In this document: positions 35,645-45,386 of the stretch, piece after piece | Layout: each line of letters begins with the position of its first letter | How positions within the stretch are numbered: position 1 is the stretch's first letter | Assembly: GCA_025548565.1 (NCBI GenBank) | Contig: JAJLPB010000004.1 | Coordinates: 186,001-250,000 of the forward strand | Reading direction: 5' to 3' | Origin: Rugamonas sp. A1-17 | GTDB taxonomy: Bacteria; Pseudomonadota; Gammaproteobacteria; Burkholderiales; Burkholderiaceae_D | DNA length: 64,000 bases | Translations under genes and position numbers: made by a program | Notes under the pieces: generated by a model | Databases searched by the model: none | What the model saw: only the letters and a program-made list of their open reading frames with translations | Told to the model about the DNA's origin: nothing

Positions 35645-38600
35645 TCAATACACTTCCCTCAAGAAAATGACCGGACTGCGGTACAAGCCGAAAGTCACAC
35701 GCCCCTGGCCGGTCGGCAGCCACACCGGCTGGTTGATGACGGAGACGTTGGCGCCGCTCTTGCCGGTGCTGCTGCCGGCCTTCAGGCGCACGCCCGCCAC
35801 GCCCGCGTTCATCGTGTAGCTCGGCTGCGCGCCGCTGGCCGGCGACGGGCAGGCCAGCAGGCAGCTGGTGTATTGCAAGTCCGACGCCGGCGCGATCGGG
35901 GTGGCGCTGTCGCTCAGGTTGTTGCGCCAGGCGCGCACGGTGGCGCCACCGACGGTGGACTGACCGTAGTACTGGGCGGCCAGCTGCAGCGTCACCGGCA
36001 GGTTGGACGCGCCGTAGGCGTTCGGCACGAACAGGCGGCCGGACACCACCGCCACGCCGCCCTCCACCGCGCCGGTGCGCAGCGAGGTGACGCCGTCGTT
36101 AGGCGCGCCGGTCTCGTCGGCGCGCACGTACACCATGGTCGGCGGCACCCAGTTGTTGGCGAACGGCGCGGTCGACACGTACGGATTCGGCAAGGTATAG
36201 GCCGGATTAGCGTAGGCCATGCCGGTCGGCGGGTTGCTCGGCCTGCCCGTGGCGGGATCGACATTGAAATCGGAGGCGGCCAGGTTGTTGACGCTCATCG
36301 CCGCCCCGGCTGGCGAGGCTGGCGGATTGGCGGTGGTGGTCGTGCCGGGCGCCGACCAGGCCGACAGCTGCACCGCCCGCGCCAGGGCGCCGCGATAGTT
36401 GACGGTGGCGGCGCCCTGCAGGTTGGCCGCCGTCACCTTCACGCCGAACGCCTGGCGCGAGTACGCCATGCCGGCCACCGAGGCCGGGCAGCTCATGCCG
36501 GCCGGGTCGCAGGCCATCTTCGGCGTGACCACCGTGTCGAAATGGTCCGGCACGAAGCGGCCGACGTTGAGCGGCACCGACACCACGCTGCCGGTGCCGA
36601 GATAGCTGCCGCTGGGCGTGGAGGAATCCGGCGGAGCGATCACCGGCGTGATTTCCAGCACGCCGACATCGGCGTACGAAAACGCGTTGCCGGTGGCGCT
36701 GCCGCCGCTGAAGGCGCCCAGGCTGCCGTTCAGCACCAGCTCGTCCTCGGGCTTCGCCGGGTCGGCCAGCATGTCGATCAGCCGGTCGCCGTTCGCGTCC
36801 TTGGCCGCCTTCACGGTCAGCTTGATGGCGACCGGCGTGCTTTCCTTGCCAAAGTTGGGCGCCGGCGCGCCGCCATACATCAGCGCGCTGACCGTCAACG
36901 GGAACGCGGTGCCGGCGCTGACGAACTTGGGGTCGGTGGCCGACGCCGCCGGGTTGCCGGCATGGTTGCCGGATGGCGTGAACAAGGCCAGCTTGTCCGG
37001 GCGTTCGACGAAGGGGCCGCTGGTGCCGTAGCGCGCGCTGTTGTCGCTGACGAGGAACTCGATCCGTCCCACGTCCGCGTAATGGAACTTGTACATATTG
37101 ACCGAGCTGGCCATGCCGGCGGCCATGTCGACGTTGTTCAAGCCGGTCCAGGTGGACGAGTTCTGCGCCGGCATCGCGCCCGAGCGGGCGCACAGCGGCA
37201 GCGTGCTGGTGCCGCCGTCGACCATGCCGAAGTTGGCGCGCACGCCGGCGTCCTGCACCGGATCGTGGCAGGACAGCGCGTACTTGAGCTGGATCGTCGT
37301 GACCGAGTTCGACAAGGCGGTCGGCACGCCGGCCGCCACGAAGGTCAGGTACATCGGGATGTCCACGTTGGCCAGATACTGCTTGCCGGTGAAGTCGACC
37401 GGCTGGCAGGTCTGGTCCGGGTCGTCGAACGCCAGGCCGTTCACGCACTGGCCCTGGTCCGGCCTGCCGTCGTCTTTCGAGATGGTGTACACATAGGTCG
37501 GCGTAAAGTTCGCCGCCCCCACCAGCGAGCTGACGGTGGAGGTGTCGTTGCCGTCGTAGTAGTCGAACAGCTGGCCGCCGACGGTGGCGCTGTTGACGAC
37601 CAGGCCGCTGGCGACGGCGGCCGTGGTCACCCGCAGCGTGATCACCGGCAGCGTGGAGCCGGCGTCCATCGTCGCGCTGTAGGTGCAGGTCAGCTTCTGT
37701 CCCGCCATGCCGCACACCCAGCCGGTGCCGCTGGCGCTGACGAAGATCAGCGACGACGGCAGCACGTCCACCACGGTGGTCGGACCGCCCTCGGCCAGCG
37801 GCCCGTTGTTGCTGACCTTGATGATGTAGTTGCTGGCCTGCGCCGGCTGCAACGGGGTCTGCAGCGTCATCGAGATGGCGCGGTCGGCGGCCGGCACGTT
37901 GGGCGCGGCGATCACCTCGGCGTTCAGCAGCACCAGGTCCTGGCCGGACTGGTAGTCGCTGCGCGCCTGGGTCTGGCCGGCCTTGATGGTCGGCGACGAT
38001 ACGGTGTAGGCGTCGAAGTCGATGCCGTAGGACTTGTCGTCGCCGTCGATGTTGGAGGCCGAATTGAACTGGTTGCCGGACGGGTTCATGGCATCGACCA
38101 TCTCGACCCCGTTGTAGCGCAGGATCTCGCCGCCGCCCGACAGCGTGGCGTCGCCCTCCCAGGTGATGTGGCCGATCTTGCCGGTCAGGTTGCCGATCGG
38201 CGTCGGCGTCTTGAAGTTGGCCAGCGTTAGCGTGACGGCGGAATTGCGGATGTATTGCAGGCCCTCGTAGACGTTGAGCACGCGGAACGGCTCGCTCGGG
38301 TCGGCGTACACCACCAGCAACTGGAAGCCCCCCATCACGCCCTCCACCGCGCAATACGGGCTGCCGTTGTTGATGGTCAGGTCGTCGATTTTATAGTTGC
38401 CGTTGCCCTTGGCGATCACCTTCGCGGTCACGTCCACCGCGCCCGCGAAGAAGTCATAGCCCACTGTGGGCGAGGTGAAGCGGCGGTTGATGGGCGCGCT
38501 CACCGGATCGCCGTCGAAGGACACATCGAAATCCGGGGTCGAGCCGGAGCCGGCCCAGTACAGCTGGGCGCTGAGGATGGTGGCGTCGCGCGGCACGCCT

Positions 38601-38824
38601 TTCAGCTTGAGCTGCTGCTGGCCGTTGCGCAATTCGCAGGGATCGGTGTCGTTGTCCTTGGCGCGCATGGTGGTCTGGGTGCCGGTAAAGCTGACATTGC
38701 CGGCGAAGCTCTTGAACAGCTTGATCGGCGTATCGGCGCGCGCCACACCGGCGGCCAGTGCGCACAGCAGCGCCAGCAGGCAGGCCAGCCAGCGCGATGC
38801 GAGGATTGGTAACGTGGTTCGCAT
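35645..38824 (-). CDS. mshQ: MSHA biogenesis protein MshQ (large exported, DUF6701)
   Basis: The start is ATG 38824 (GAGGAGG seven bases upstream), giving 1059 residues with a signal peptide (LACLLALLCALAAGVARA). The N-terminal half has DUF11-like beta-sandwich repeats (QASNYIIKVSNNGPLAEGGP). The C-terminal third matches the DUF6701 domain of MshQ. It has no membrane anchor beyond the signal. MshQ is probably a surface-exposed or pilus-tip protein; this is inferred from family position, because its function is not well known. It is the last gene of the mshE-Q segment. Confidence 0.88.
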   Translation of the reverse strand: MRTTLPILASRWLACLLALLCALAAGVARADTPIKLFKSFAGNVSFTGTQTTMRAKDNDTDPCELRNGQQQLKLKGVPRDATILSAQLYWAGSGSTPDFDVSFDGDPVSAPINRRFTSPTVGYDFFAGAVDVTAKVIAKGNGNYKIDDLTINNGSPYCAVEGVMGGFQLLVVYADPSEPFRVLNVYEGLQYIRNSAVTLTLANFKTPTPIGNLTGKIGHITWEGDATLSGGGEILRYNGVEMVDAMNPSGNQFNSASNIDGDDKSYGIDFDAYTVSSPTIKAGQTQARSDYQSGQDLVLLNAEVIAAPNVPAADRAISMTLQTPLQPAQASNYIIKVSNNGPLAEGGPTTVVDVLPSSLIFVSASGTGWVCGMAGQKLTCTYSATMDAGSTLPVITLRVTTAAVASGLVVNSATVGGQLFDYYDGNDTSTVSSLVGAANFTPTYVYTISKDDGRPDQGQCVNGLAFDDPDQTCQPVDFTGKQYLANVDIPMYLTFVAAGVPTALSNSVTTIQLKYALSCHDPVQDAGVRANFGMVDGGTSTLPLCARSGAMPAQNSSTWTGLNNVDMAAGMASSVNMYKFHYADVGRIEFLVSDNSARYGTSGPFVERPDKLALFTPSGNHAGNPAASATDPKFVSAGTAFPLTVSALMYGGAPAPNFGKESTPVAIKLTVKAAKDANGDRLIDMLADPAKPEDELVLNGSLGAFSGGSATGNAFSYADVGVLEITPVIAPPDSSTPSGSYLGTGSVVSVPLNVGRFVPDHFDTVVTPKMACDPAGMSCPASVAGMAYSRQAFGVKVTAANLQGAATVNYRGALARAVQLSAWSAPGTTTTANPPASPAGAAMSVNNLAASDFNVDPATGRPSNPPTGMAYANPAYTLPNPYVSTAPFANNWVPPTMVYVRADETGAPNDGVTSLRTGAVEGGVAVVSGRLFVPNAYGASNLPVTLQLAAQYYGQSTVGGATVRAWRNNLSDSATPIAPASDLQYTSCLLACPSPASGAQPSYTMNAGVAGVRLKAGSSTGKSGANVSVINQPVWLPTGQGRVTFGLYRSPVIFLREVY

Positions 38825-38834
38825 CGTCGCCTCC

Positions 38835-39263
38835 TCAGAACTGCGCCGTGACCGTGCGCTGCACATAGTCGGCGCTGGTGGTGGCGGCATTCGGACACGC
38901 GCCGCCGGCCGGCTGGTTGCAGGCGGTGGCGGTGACGGTGATCCGGTTCATCTCCGGACCCATGCCGGGCGTGGGATTGACGGTGCACTGCACGGTCACG
39001 GTAAAGGTCGACAAGGTGCCGCCCAGCGGGAAGCTGGTGGCGGCCACGCAGCTGCCGTTGATCTGCTGCTGGTACAGGCCGTATTCGACGCCGGCGCGGG
39101 CCGCCTCGTAGGCGCGCGCGCCCAGCAGGTCCAATGCCGCGCTGGTCTGCTGCAAGGTGGTCAGGCTCATCATGGCCACGCCCAGCGCCGACAGCACCAC
39201 CACCAGGAACAGCGCGGTGACGATGGAGAAGCCGGCAGAGAGGCGTTGGCGGAACGGCGTCAT
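38835..39263 (-). CDS. mshP: MSHA minor pilin-like protein MshP
   Basis: The 142-residue product has a prepilin-like start (LSAG, then FSIVTALFLVVVLSALGVAM) but no Glu at position +5, as in PilX/GspK-like subunits. Cysteines cluster in the C-terminal part. It overlaps mshO by four bases (ATGA) and is 10 bases upstream of mshQ. It is likely a tip-complex minor pilin. Confidence 0.87.
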   Translation of the reverse strand: MTPFRQRLSAGFSIVTALFLVVVLSALGVAMMSLTTLQQTSAALDLLGARAYEAARAGVEYGLYQQQINGSCVAATSFPLGGTLSTFTVTVQCTVNPTPGMGPEMNRITVTATACNQPAGGACPNAATTSADYVQRTVTAQF

Positions 39264-40093
39264 GGGGTGTTATCCAGGTGGACCTGGCGCACCAGGCTGA
39301 TGGTTTCGCCATTGGTGCGCGCCAGCGTCAGCGAGACGGACACCAGCGCCGCGTTGGTGTTGGCCAGCACGGTGCTGTCGAAGTCGCAGGCCAAGACCAG
39401 GTTGGCCAGCCGCGCCGCCGCGCCGTAGGGCGGCGCGCCGAGTCCGTTCAGGCCGATGATCTGGCTGGTGAAGTTGCGCGTCAGCGTGCCGCCGGTGGCG
39501 GACGGCGCGCACACATAGGTCACGGTGCCGGTCACCACCTGGAAGCGGCTGGTCGGCGATTGCATCGATGGCGACTGGGCCGCGAACGGATTGGTGGCCA
39601 GCGTGACGCGGGTGCCGTTGACCGCCGTCACGCGGGCGGCGTTGCCGAAGGTGCGGGCGTCCGCCGGCGCGGTGCCGATGTTGAACACGGTGATCCAGTT
39701 GCCCGGCACGATCGCCATGCGTCCGGTGGGCGCGGCGCCGGCGATGTCGAATTGCAGGCTGGCGGCCGGGCTGAAATCGAGCGGCAGCAAGGAGGCCGGC
39801 GGCGAATCGGCGATGTCGATGTAGCGGCCGCCGGTGCTGGTCAGCAGGAACTGCAAGGTATGGCGGTCGGCCGAGATCAGCACGCTGTTGGGCAGCGCCA
39901 GCCGCAGCTCGCGCGTCACGCGGCGCAGGGCCAGGTCGGCGACGTCGGTCATGTCGACGCGGGCGGCCGTGTCGACATAATTCTGCACCGGGGTCCTGAG
40001 GAACACCGCCACCATGCCGGCCAGGATGCCGGTGACCACCATGACGATGATCACTTCCACCAGCGTGAAGCCGCGCGCGCGAGGCCCGCTCAT
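39260..40093 (-). CDS. mshO: MSHA minor pilin MshO
   Basis: ATG 40093 overlaps the mshD stop (ATGA), giving 277 residues. The class III prepilin signal is MSGPRARG then FTLVEVIIVMVVTGILAGM, with Glu at +5. The long globular domain (VRRVTREL-like helix end, TRFQVVTGTVTYVC) resembles GspJ/PilW-type minor pilins. The longer upstream ORF is not used. Confidence 0.9.
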   Translation of the reverse strand: MSGPRARGFTLVEVIIVMVVTGILAGMVAVFLRTPVQNYVDTAARVDMTDVADLALRRVTRELRLALPNSVLISADRHTLQFLLTSTGGRYIDIADSPPASLLPLDFSPAASLQFDIAGAAPTGRMAIVPGNWITVFNIGTAPADARTFGNAARVTAVNGTRVTLATNPFAAQSPSMQSPTSRFQVVTGTVTYVCAPSATGGTLTRNFTSQIIGLNGLGAPPYGAAARLANLVLACDFDSTVLANTNAALVSVSLTLARTNGETISLVRQVHLDNTP

Positions 40094-40638
40094 AGCGACC
40101 TCGGCGCGTAGCGGGTGCGGTAGCCGTCCAGCACCACGGGGTCGCCGCCTGCGCTGTCGGTGACCGTGACCGTGATGTGCAGTACGGCGTCCGGCGGGAC
40201 CGTGGCGCCGGCCGGCCCGAACGCATTTTCCGCGACCACCGCCACGGTAACGCCGTAACGGGCCGGGAAGGCATTGCCGGCGGCGTCGGTGGTGTAGCTG
40301 CCCACGTAATCGTTGACGTTGTCGTAAGGACGGGTGTCGCTGGGTTCCCTGCCGGGGACTTCCGGAATCGTGCAATCGGCGACGCCGTGCGTGGCCGGAT
40401 CCTCAGCCTTGGGATCATTGCCATCGCAGAACGTGAAGTGCGCCAACCGGACTTCCTCCATCATGCCCTCGGCGACGGCCAGCGCCTGCTTGCGCCGCAT
40501 CGGATCGGGGCTGGAGCGCGCGCCGAAGCCCAGCACCTGCAATATGCCGACCACGGCGATGCCGACGATGACGATGAACATGATCAGCTCAACCAGGCTC
40601 ACGCCCGACTGCGCGCGCGAGGCCGGCTTAATAGACAT
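40090..40638 (-). CDS. mshD: MSHA minor pilin MshD
   Basis: The 182-residue prepilin has the signal AQSG then VSLVELIMFIVIVGIAVVG, with Val at +1 in place of Phe and Glu at +5. EGMMEEVRLAHFTFCDGNDP is the conserved MshD/GspI-like segment. It overlaps mshC by 11 bases. Confidence 0.9.
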   Translation of the reverse strand: MSIKPASRAQSGVSLVELIMFIVIVGIAVVGILQVLGFGARSSPDPMRRKQALAVAEGMMEEVRLAHFTFCDGNDPKAEDPATHGVADCTIPEVPGREPSDTRPYDNVNDYVGSYTTDAAGNAFPARYGVTVAVVAENAFGPAGATVPPDAVLHITVTVTDSAGGDPVVLDGYRTRYAPRSL

Positions 40639-41194
40639 AGCCGGTTACCGGAGTCACGGTGACGTTGTGGGTGTCGCCGTCGCCGGTGACGGTCAGCGTC
40701 AGCGCGGCGAAGGTCGAGTTCAGCCCGCCCAGCGGGTCGTTTGCCGCGAAGGGTTGGCCGGTGGGGTCGAAATAGAAAGTGGCGGCGGACGCTGCCAGGC
40801 CATTGGGCACGCCTTCGCAGGCCCAGGCGGTGGAACCGCAACTGGCAAGGGTGGCGCTGGTGCCGCTGTTGGATCCGCCCGCTGGCGGCAGGTGCGCGCT
40901 GCAGGCGGCGTCGTAGCACAACGCTGCGCTACCGCCGTTCAGCCGCACGAAGACAAAGCGGCCTTGGGCGATGGCGATCTTCTGCCCGTAGCGCAGCAAG
41001 GCGCGCGTCTGGTCGGTGTAGGCAACCGCGTCAAAGCCCTGCCGCTGGAAGAAGCGCGGCGCGGCGATGCCGGCCAATACGCCGACCACCACCAGGATGA
41101 CGATCAGTTCGACCATCGTGAAGCCGCCCGGCCTCAGGGACCGGGAGTGGCGCCGCCGCGTCTGCACGATCACGCCAGCCCCCCGGCCATTCAT
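40628..41194 (-). CDS. mshC: MSHA minor pilin MshC (GspH-like)
   Basis: The product has 188 residues from ATG 41194 (GTG 41197 is in frame). A long leader of about 24 residues ends in RPGG and is followed by FTMVELIVILVVVGVLAGIA. The globular part has a four-cysteine pattern (LCYDAACSAH, SCGSTAWACEG). It lies 10 bases downstream of mshA. Confidence 0.9.
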   Translation of the reverse strand: MNGRGAGVIVQTRRRHSRSLRPGGFTMVELIVILVVVGVLAGIAAPRFFQRQGFDAVAYTDQTRALLRYGQKIAIAQGRFVFVRLNGGSAALCYDAACSAHLPPAGGSNSGTSATLASCGSTAWACEGVPNGLAASAATFYFDPTGQPFAANDPLGGLNSTFAALTLTVTGDGDTHNVTVTPVTGYVY

Positions 41195-41204
41195 CACCGT
41201 AAGA

Positions 41205-41672
41205 TCAGCAGTTGCCTGAGGTGGCGGCGATCGTCACCGTGCCGCTCGCCGGAACATAGGTGATCGTGCATGCGGTGTGAGTGGTAGGGCTACCCGAGTC
41301 CGGGCGCAGGATACCGTCGGTGGCGAAAGTCGAATTGTCATAGTCAGTCAAGCCACCTGCGGCTACCAGCGCCCCGGCAAAGGTCGGGAAACCGGTGGTA
41401 TTGTCGACCACGACGGTATCGTAAGTCGAGGTGCCGGTACCCGGGGAGCCGGCCGCAAGCCAGCGCCCGTGATACATATTGACCCCGCTGAGAATGGCAG
41501 CGCGCGCGCCCTGCATCTTGGCCAGCCGCGCATCGGCGCCCAGGTTGGCAAAGCGCGGCAGCGCGGTGGCCGCCAACACGCCCAGAATAACGATCACAAC
41601 AATCAGTTCGATCAGCGTGAAGCCGCCTTGTTGTGGCCGGCTACGGAAAACGCGCGCTTGTGGGGTATGCAT
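41205..41672 (-). CDS. mshA: MSHA major pilin MshA
   Basis: The 155-residue prepilin has a 17-residue leader ending in QQGG, then FTLIELIVVIVILGVLAATA, with Glu at +5. The body has ARLAKMQGARAAILSGVNMYHG and a C-terminal disulfide pair (HTACTITY ... TSGNC). GGAG lies upstream of the start. It is the likely main pilus subunit, from its position and length. Confidence 0.92.
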   Translation of the reverse strand: MHTPQARVFRSRPQQGGFTLIELIVVIVILGVLAATALPRFANLGADARLAKMQGARAAILSGVNMYHGRWLAAGSPGTGTSTYDTVVVDNTTGFPTFAGALVAAGGLTDYDNSTFATDGILRPDSGSPTTHTACTITYVPASGTVTIAATSGNC

Positions 41673-41741
41673 AAAGAATCTCCAGACCTGGCTAAGAAAA
41701 GTTCATCAACGCCTTCCTGCGGCGGATAGCGGCAGCGGCAA

Positions 41742-42278
41742 TTATTCGGGGACTTCGATTAGCGCGACACCGGTATTGTTTCCCGGCTGGCGCTCTGCGT
41801 TGGCGTTTTTTGAGGGCAAGCGCAGTAATTCTACCTTGAAACAAATGTTCTTTGAGGCACCATTTAACAAATTTCCCTGCTCCCCCCTCACGAAAATCAA
41901 CTTTTGTTGAGATGGATCAAAATACCAATTGCCAGCTTTAACACTTTTTGCCGCGCCGTCTGTTAGCTCCCCCACATAATTGCCCGGTGCCCGGTCCAGC
42001 CAGGCCACCGGATTGGCGCCGGCCAGCGCGTCGATTTCCCGCTCCCTGCCCTGCGCCTGCAAGGCCATCACCTTGCCGGATAAGGCGCTGCGCATATTGA
42101 TCAGCAAGGCCTGCACCGACGCCTCGTCGCCGGCGCGGCGGTAATACACCACGCGCTCCAGCGCCACCGTTATCAACACGGCAAAAATACACGCCACCAC
42201 GGCGAACTCGAACAGCGTGAATCCCCGCTCGCGCCGTCGTTGTGGCCGCACAACACTAGCTGGACGCGGGCGGCCCAT
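41742..42278 (-). CDS. Pilin-like MSHA protein in the mshF/mshB position
   Basis: ATG 42278 overlaps the mshG stop (TGATG), giving 178 residues. The leader RRRERG is followed by FTLFEFAVVACIFAVLITVA, with Glu at +5. The C-terminal half has lower GC than its neighbours (NICFKVELLRLPSKNANAER). Vibrio loci have mshF and mshB here; this single gene combines the mshF position with a true prepilin start, so I leave the name open. Confidence 0.8.
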   Translation of the reverse strand: MGRPRPASVVRPQRRRERGFTLFEFAVVACIFAVLITVALERVVYYRRAGDEASVQALLINMRSALSGKVMALQAQGREREIDALAGANPVAWLDRAPGNYVGELTDGAAKSVKAGNWYFDPSQQKLIFVRGEQGNLLNGASKNICFKVELLRLPSKNANAERQPGNNTGVALIEVPE

Positions 42279-43513
42279 CAGTGCGGCAACGCCACTTTGC
42301 CCAGATCCCAGATCGGCACGAAGATGCCCAGCGCCAGCACCAGCACCAGCACGCCGAGGAAGGTGATCAGGATGGGTTCGATCTGCGCGGCCAGGGTCTT
42401 CAGTTCGTAGTCGACCTCGCGCTCGTACATCTGGGCGATCTCGTCCATGAGCTCGTCCAGCGAACCGGATTCCTCGCCCACCGCGATCATCTGCAGCACC
42501 ACCGGCGTGAACACCTTGGCCGCCATCGAGGTGCGCAGGATGCTGTCGCCGCGCTCGACGCCGTCGCGCATGTGCTCGACCCGCGTGCACAGATAGGCGT
42601 TGTCGACCGTCTGCGACACCACCGTCAGCGCCTGCACGATGGGCACGCCGCTGCGGCTGGCCAGCGAGAAGCTGCGGGCGAAGCGCGCCATCGTGGCCTT
42701 GTGGATAATCTTGCCGGCGATGGGGAATTTCAATTTGTAGCGGTCCCACTGGAGCCGGCCGGCGCTGGTGCCCACCCAGTAGCGGAAGCCGAACACGGCG
42801 CCGCCGGCCATCACCAGCAGCTGCGGCCAGTAGGTGACGGTGAAGTGCGAAGCGCCGATCAGCATGCGCGTCATCAGCGGCAGCTGCGCATGGAAGCTTT
42901 CGAACACCTTGACGAACTGCGGGATCACGAACACGTTGACGATCACCATCGCGATGATCATGGCGACAATGACAAAGATCGGATAGCGCACCGCGCTCTT
43001 GACGCGGGCGCGCATTTCGCGGTCGAACTCCAGGTGGTCGAACAAGCGCAGGAACACTTCCTCCAGCCGTCCGGTCATCTCGCCCACGCGCACCATGGAC
43101 AGGTAGAAGTCGTTGAACACGGCGGGATGGCGCCGCATCGCGGCCGACAGTTCGCGGCCGGCGTCGAGCGACTCGCGCAGGTCCTTGATGACCTTGCCGA
43201 ACGATTTGCTGATGGCCGATTCCTGCAGGCCGGCCAGCCCGCGCATGATGGGCACGCCGGACTTGAGCAGCGTGTACAGCTGGCGGCTGAACAATTGCAC
43301 ATCCATCGAGGTCACCTTCTTCTCGAACAGCGTGGACCACCAGGCCTCGCCGCTGGCGCTGCCGCTGGCCGCCTTGCGGGTCAGCGCGATCTCGACCGGG
43401 ATGGCGCCGGCGTTGCTCAGGTGGTCGGCCACGGCGCCGCTGTCGGCCGCCTCCAGCACGCCCTGCATCAGTTCCCCGCGCGCGCTGCGCGCCTTGTAGG
43501 CATAGAACGGCAC
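42278..43513 (-). CDS. mshG: MSHA platform protein MshG (GspF/PilC family)
   Basis: The 411-residue inner-membrane protein has two GspF repeats (SRQLYTLLKSGVPIMRGLAGL, and FARSFSLASRSGVPIVQALTVV) and three to four transmembrane helices. The N-terminal PFYAYKARSARGELMQG start is typical. It is the core of the machine, turned by the MshE ATPase. One base separates it from mshE. Confidence 0.94.
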   Translation of the reverse strand: MPFYAYKARSARGELMQGVLEAADSGAVADHLSNAGAIPVEIALTRKAASGSASGEAWWSTLFEKKVTSMDVQLFSRQLYTLLKSGVPIMRGLAGLQESAISKSFGKVIKDLRESLDAGRELSAAMRRHPAVFNDFYLSMVRVGEMTGRLEEVFLRLFDHLEFDREMRARVKSAVRYPIFVIVAMIIAMVIVNVFVIPQFVKVFESFHAQLPLMTRMLIGASHFTVTYWPQLLVMAGGAVFGFRYWVGTSAGRLQWDRYKLKFPIAGKIIHKATMARFARSFSLASRSGVPIVQALTVVSQTVDNAYLCTRVEHMRDGVERGDSILRTSMAAKVFTPVVLQMIAVGEESGSLDELMDEIAQMYEREVDYELKTLAAQIEPILITFLGVLVLVLALGIFVPIWDLGKVALPH

Positions 43514-43514
43514 G

Positions 43515-45221
43515 TCAATCCTCGATCTGGTTACTGATGCGCATCGCCTCGGCCACCGTCGTGCGGCCCTGGATCACCAGCGCCACCGCGTGCCGGCGCA
43601 AGGTCTCGCCGGCCATCTGCGTCGCCGCCGTGCGCAGGAAGTGCGACGGATCGGGATCGTTGGCGGCGTCGACCACCTCGCGCGTCATCTCCAGCAGCTC
43701 GTACACGCCGGTACGGCCGCGATAACCCATGCCATTGCAATGCGAACAACCCTTGCCGTGGAAGTAGCGCGCCATGTCCACCTTGTCGCGTAACTCCATG
43801 CGCAGCCACTCGTGTTCGGTCGGCGTCAGCTCGTAAGGCGTGGTGCAGCTTTCGCAGATCACCCGCACCAGGCGCTGCGCCAGCACGGCCTGCAGCGAAC
43901 TGCCGACCATGTAGCGCGGCACGCCCATGTCCATCAGGCGCAGCGGCGTGCTGGCCGCGTCGTTGGTGTGCAGCGTCGATAGTACCAAGTGGCCGGTCAT
44001 GGCGGCGCGCAAACCGATCTGGGCCGTTTCCTGGTCGCGCATCTCGCCCACCAGCACGATGTCCGGGTCTTGCCGCAACGCCGAACGCAGCACGCGCGCA
44101 AAGCTCAGCTCGATCTTGTCGTTGACCTGCACCTGGTTGATGCCCGGCAGCCGGTATTCGACCGGATCCTCCACCGTGATCAGCTTTTTCTCCACCGAGT
44201 TGAGCTCGGCCAGCGCGCAATACAGCGTGGTGGTCTTGCCGCTGCCGGTCGGGCCGGTCACCAGCACCAGGCCGTTGGGGCGCTGGACGATGGCGCGGAA
44301 TTTCTCCAGCATCGCCTTCGGCATGCCGATCGCGTCCAGCCGCAGCTGGGTGTTGCTCTGGCTGAGCAGGCGCATCACCACCGATTCGCCGTACTGGGTC
44401 GGCATGGTCGAGATGCGCACGTCGATGCGCTGGTTCTTCACGCGCACGGCGAAGCGGCCGTCCTGCGGCAAGCGCTTTTCCGAGATGTCGAGCTCGGACA
44501 TCAGCTTCAGGCGCAGCGCCAGCGACGGCGCGATCTTGATGTCGGCCTCGGTCTGCAGGTGCAGCACGCCGTCGATGCGGAAGCGGATCTGCAACCGGCC
44601 TTCCTGCGGCTCGATGTGGATGTCCGAGGCGCGCACCTGGGTGGCGTCGTCGAACACCGATTGCAGCAGCTTGACGATGGGCGCCTCTTCCAGGTTGGCG
44701 TTGGCGGCGGCCAGCGCGCCGAAGTCGACCGAGACATCGCCCAAGTCCTGCTCCAGCTCGCGCGCCAGGTCGGAGATGTCCTCGGTGCGGCGGTAGATGC
44801 GGTCGATCGTGCCCAGCACCTCGGTCTCGTTGACCACGGCCAGCTCGATCGGCTGCTTGACGATGCGCGCGATCTCGTCGTAGGCGAACAGGTCGGTCGG
44901 ATCGGACATGCCCACCAGCAGCGCGCCGCGCCGGTCCTCCAGCACCAGCGCGCGGAAGCGGCGGGCCTGGGTTTCCGGCAGCAGCCGCACGATCTCGGGA
45001 TTGACGTTGAAAAACTTGAGGTTCAGATAAGGGATGCTCAGCTGCCGCGCCAGCGCGCCGGCGATCTGTTCCTCGGTAACATAGCCGTTGTCGATGAACA
45101 CCCGGCCCAGTTTGCGTCCGCTGCGCTTTTGTTCGGCCAGCGCCAGGCCCAGTTGCTCCTCCGTCAGCAGCTTCTGCTGCACCAGAATTTCCCCAAGCCG
45201 CACTTTCTCTGGCCTTGCCAT
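43515..45221 (-). CDS. mshE: MSHA extension ATPase MshE with c-di-GMP-binding N-domain
   Basis: The 568-residue GspE/PilB ATPase has Walker A GPTGSGKT (323-330), Asp box EDPVEYRLPG, Walker B and the tetracysteine C456-x2-C459 / C492-x2-C495. The N-terminal MshEN domain holds two 24-residue motifs with identical spacing (8-31, starting RLGEILVQQ, and 37-60, starting KLGRVFIDNG), each ending in Gln. In Vibrio MshE these motifs bind c-di-GMP through Arg/Leu-Gly and Gln positions. Pilus extension is therefore probably c-di-GMP controlled. Confidence 0.95.
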   Translation of the reverse strand: MARPEKVRLGEILVQQKLLTEEQLGLALAEQKRSGRKLGRVFIDNGYVTEEQIAGALARQLSIPYLNLKFFNVNPEIVRLLPETQARRFRALVLEDRRGALLVGMSDPTDLFAYDEIARIVKQPIELAVVNETEVLGTIDRIYRRTEDISDLARELEQDLGDVSVDFGALAAANANLEEAPIVKLLQSVFDDATQVRASDIHIEPQEGRLQIRFRIDGVLHLQTEADIKIAPSLALRLKLMSELDISEKRLPQDGRFAVRVKNQRIDVRISTMPTQYGESVVMRLLSQSNTQLRLDAIGMPKAMLEKFRAIVQRPNGLVLVTGPTGSGKTTTLYCALAELNSVEKKLITVEDPVEYRLPGINQVQVNDKIELSFARVLRSALRQDPDIVLVGEMRDQETAQIGLRAAMTGHLVLSTLHTNDAASTPLRLMDMGVPRYMVGSSLQAVLAQRLVRVICESCTTPYELTPTEHEWLRMELRDKVDMARYFHGKGCSHCNGMGYRGRTGVYELLEMTREVVDAANDPDPSHFLRTAATQMAGETLRRHAVALVIQGRTTVAEAMRISNQIED

Positions 45222-45386
45222 ACCCCGCTCCCCGGCCTCTGCCGTCTGTCAACTTGCGGCCATTCTAGTGCAGAATACGCCCCGGTAACACCAGGACATG
45301 CGGCGGGCGCGACCGGGTGTCGCTTTCTTCGCACGAATGCGCTACAGTGTCGTTCGTTTCCCAGTCCCACAGAGCCACCACCTTCC
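45222..45386. promoter_or_regulatory. Divergent intergenic region between two pilus loci
   Basis: These 165 bases separate mshE (minus) from the ABC ATPase gene (plus) and must hold both promoters. I see no consensus -35/-10 pair, no clear palindrome and no ORF of its own. Confidence 0.5.

Noticed and set aside
35873..38230. 785-codon plus-strand frame inside mshQ
   Set aside because: Arg/Gly/His-rich shadow of mshQ, without any recognisable motif.
43989..45386. Long plus-strand frame running into the ABC ATPase gene from inside mshE
   Set aside because: The part before ATG 45387 is antisense to mshE; only the region from 45387 matches an ABC ATPase.
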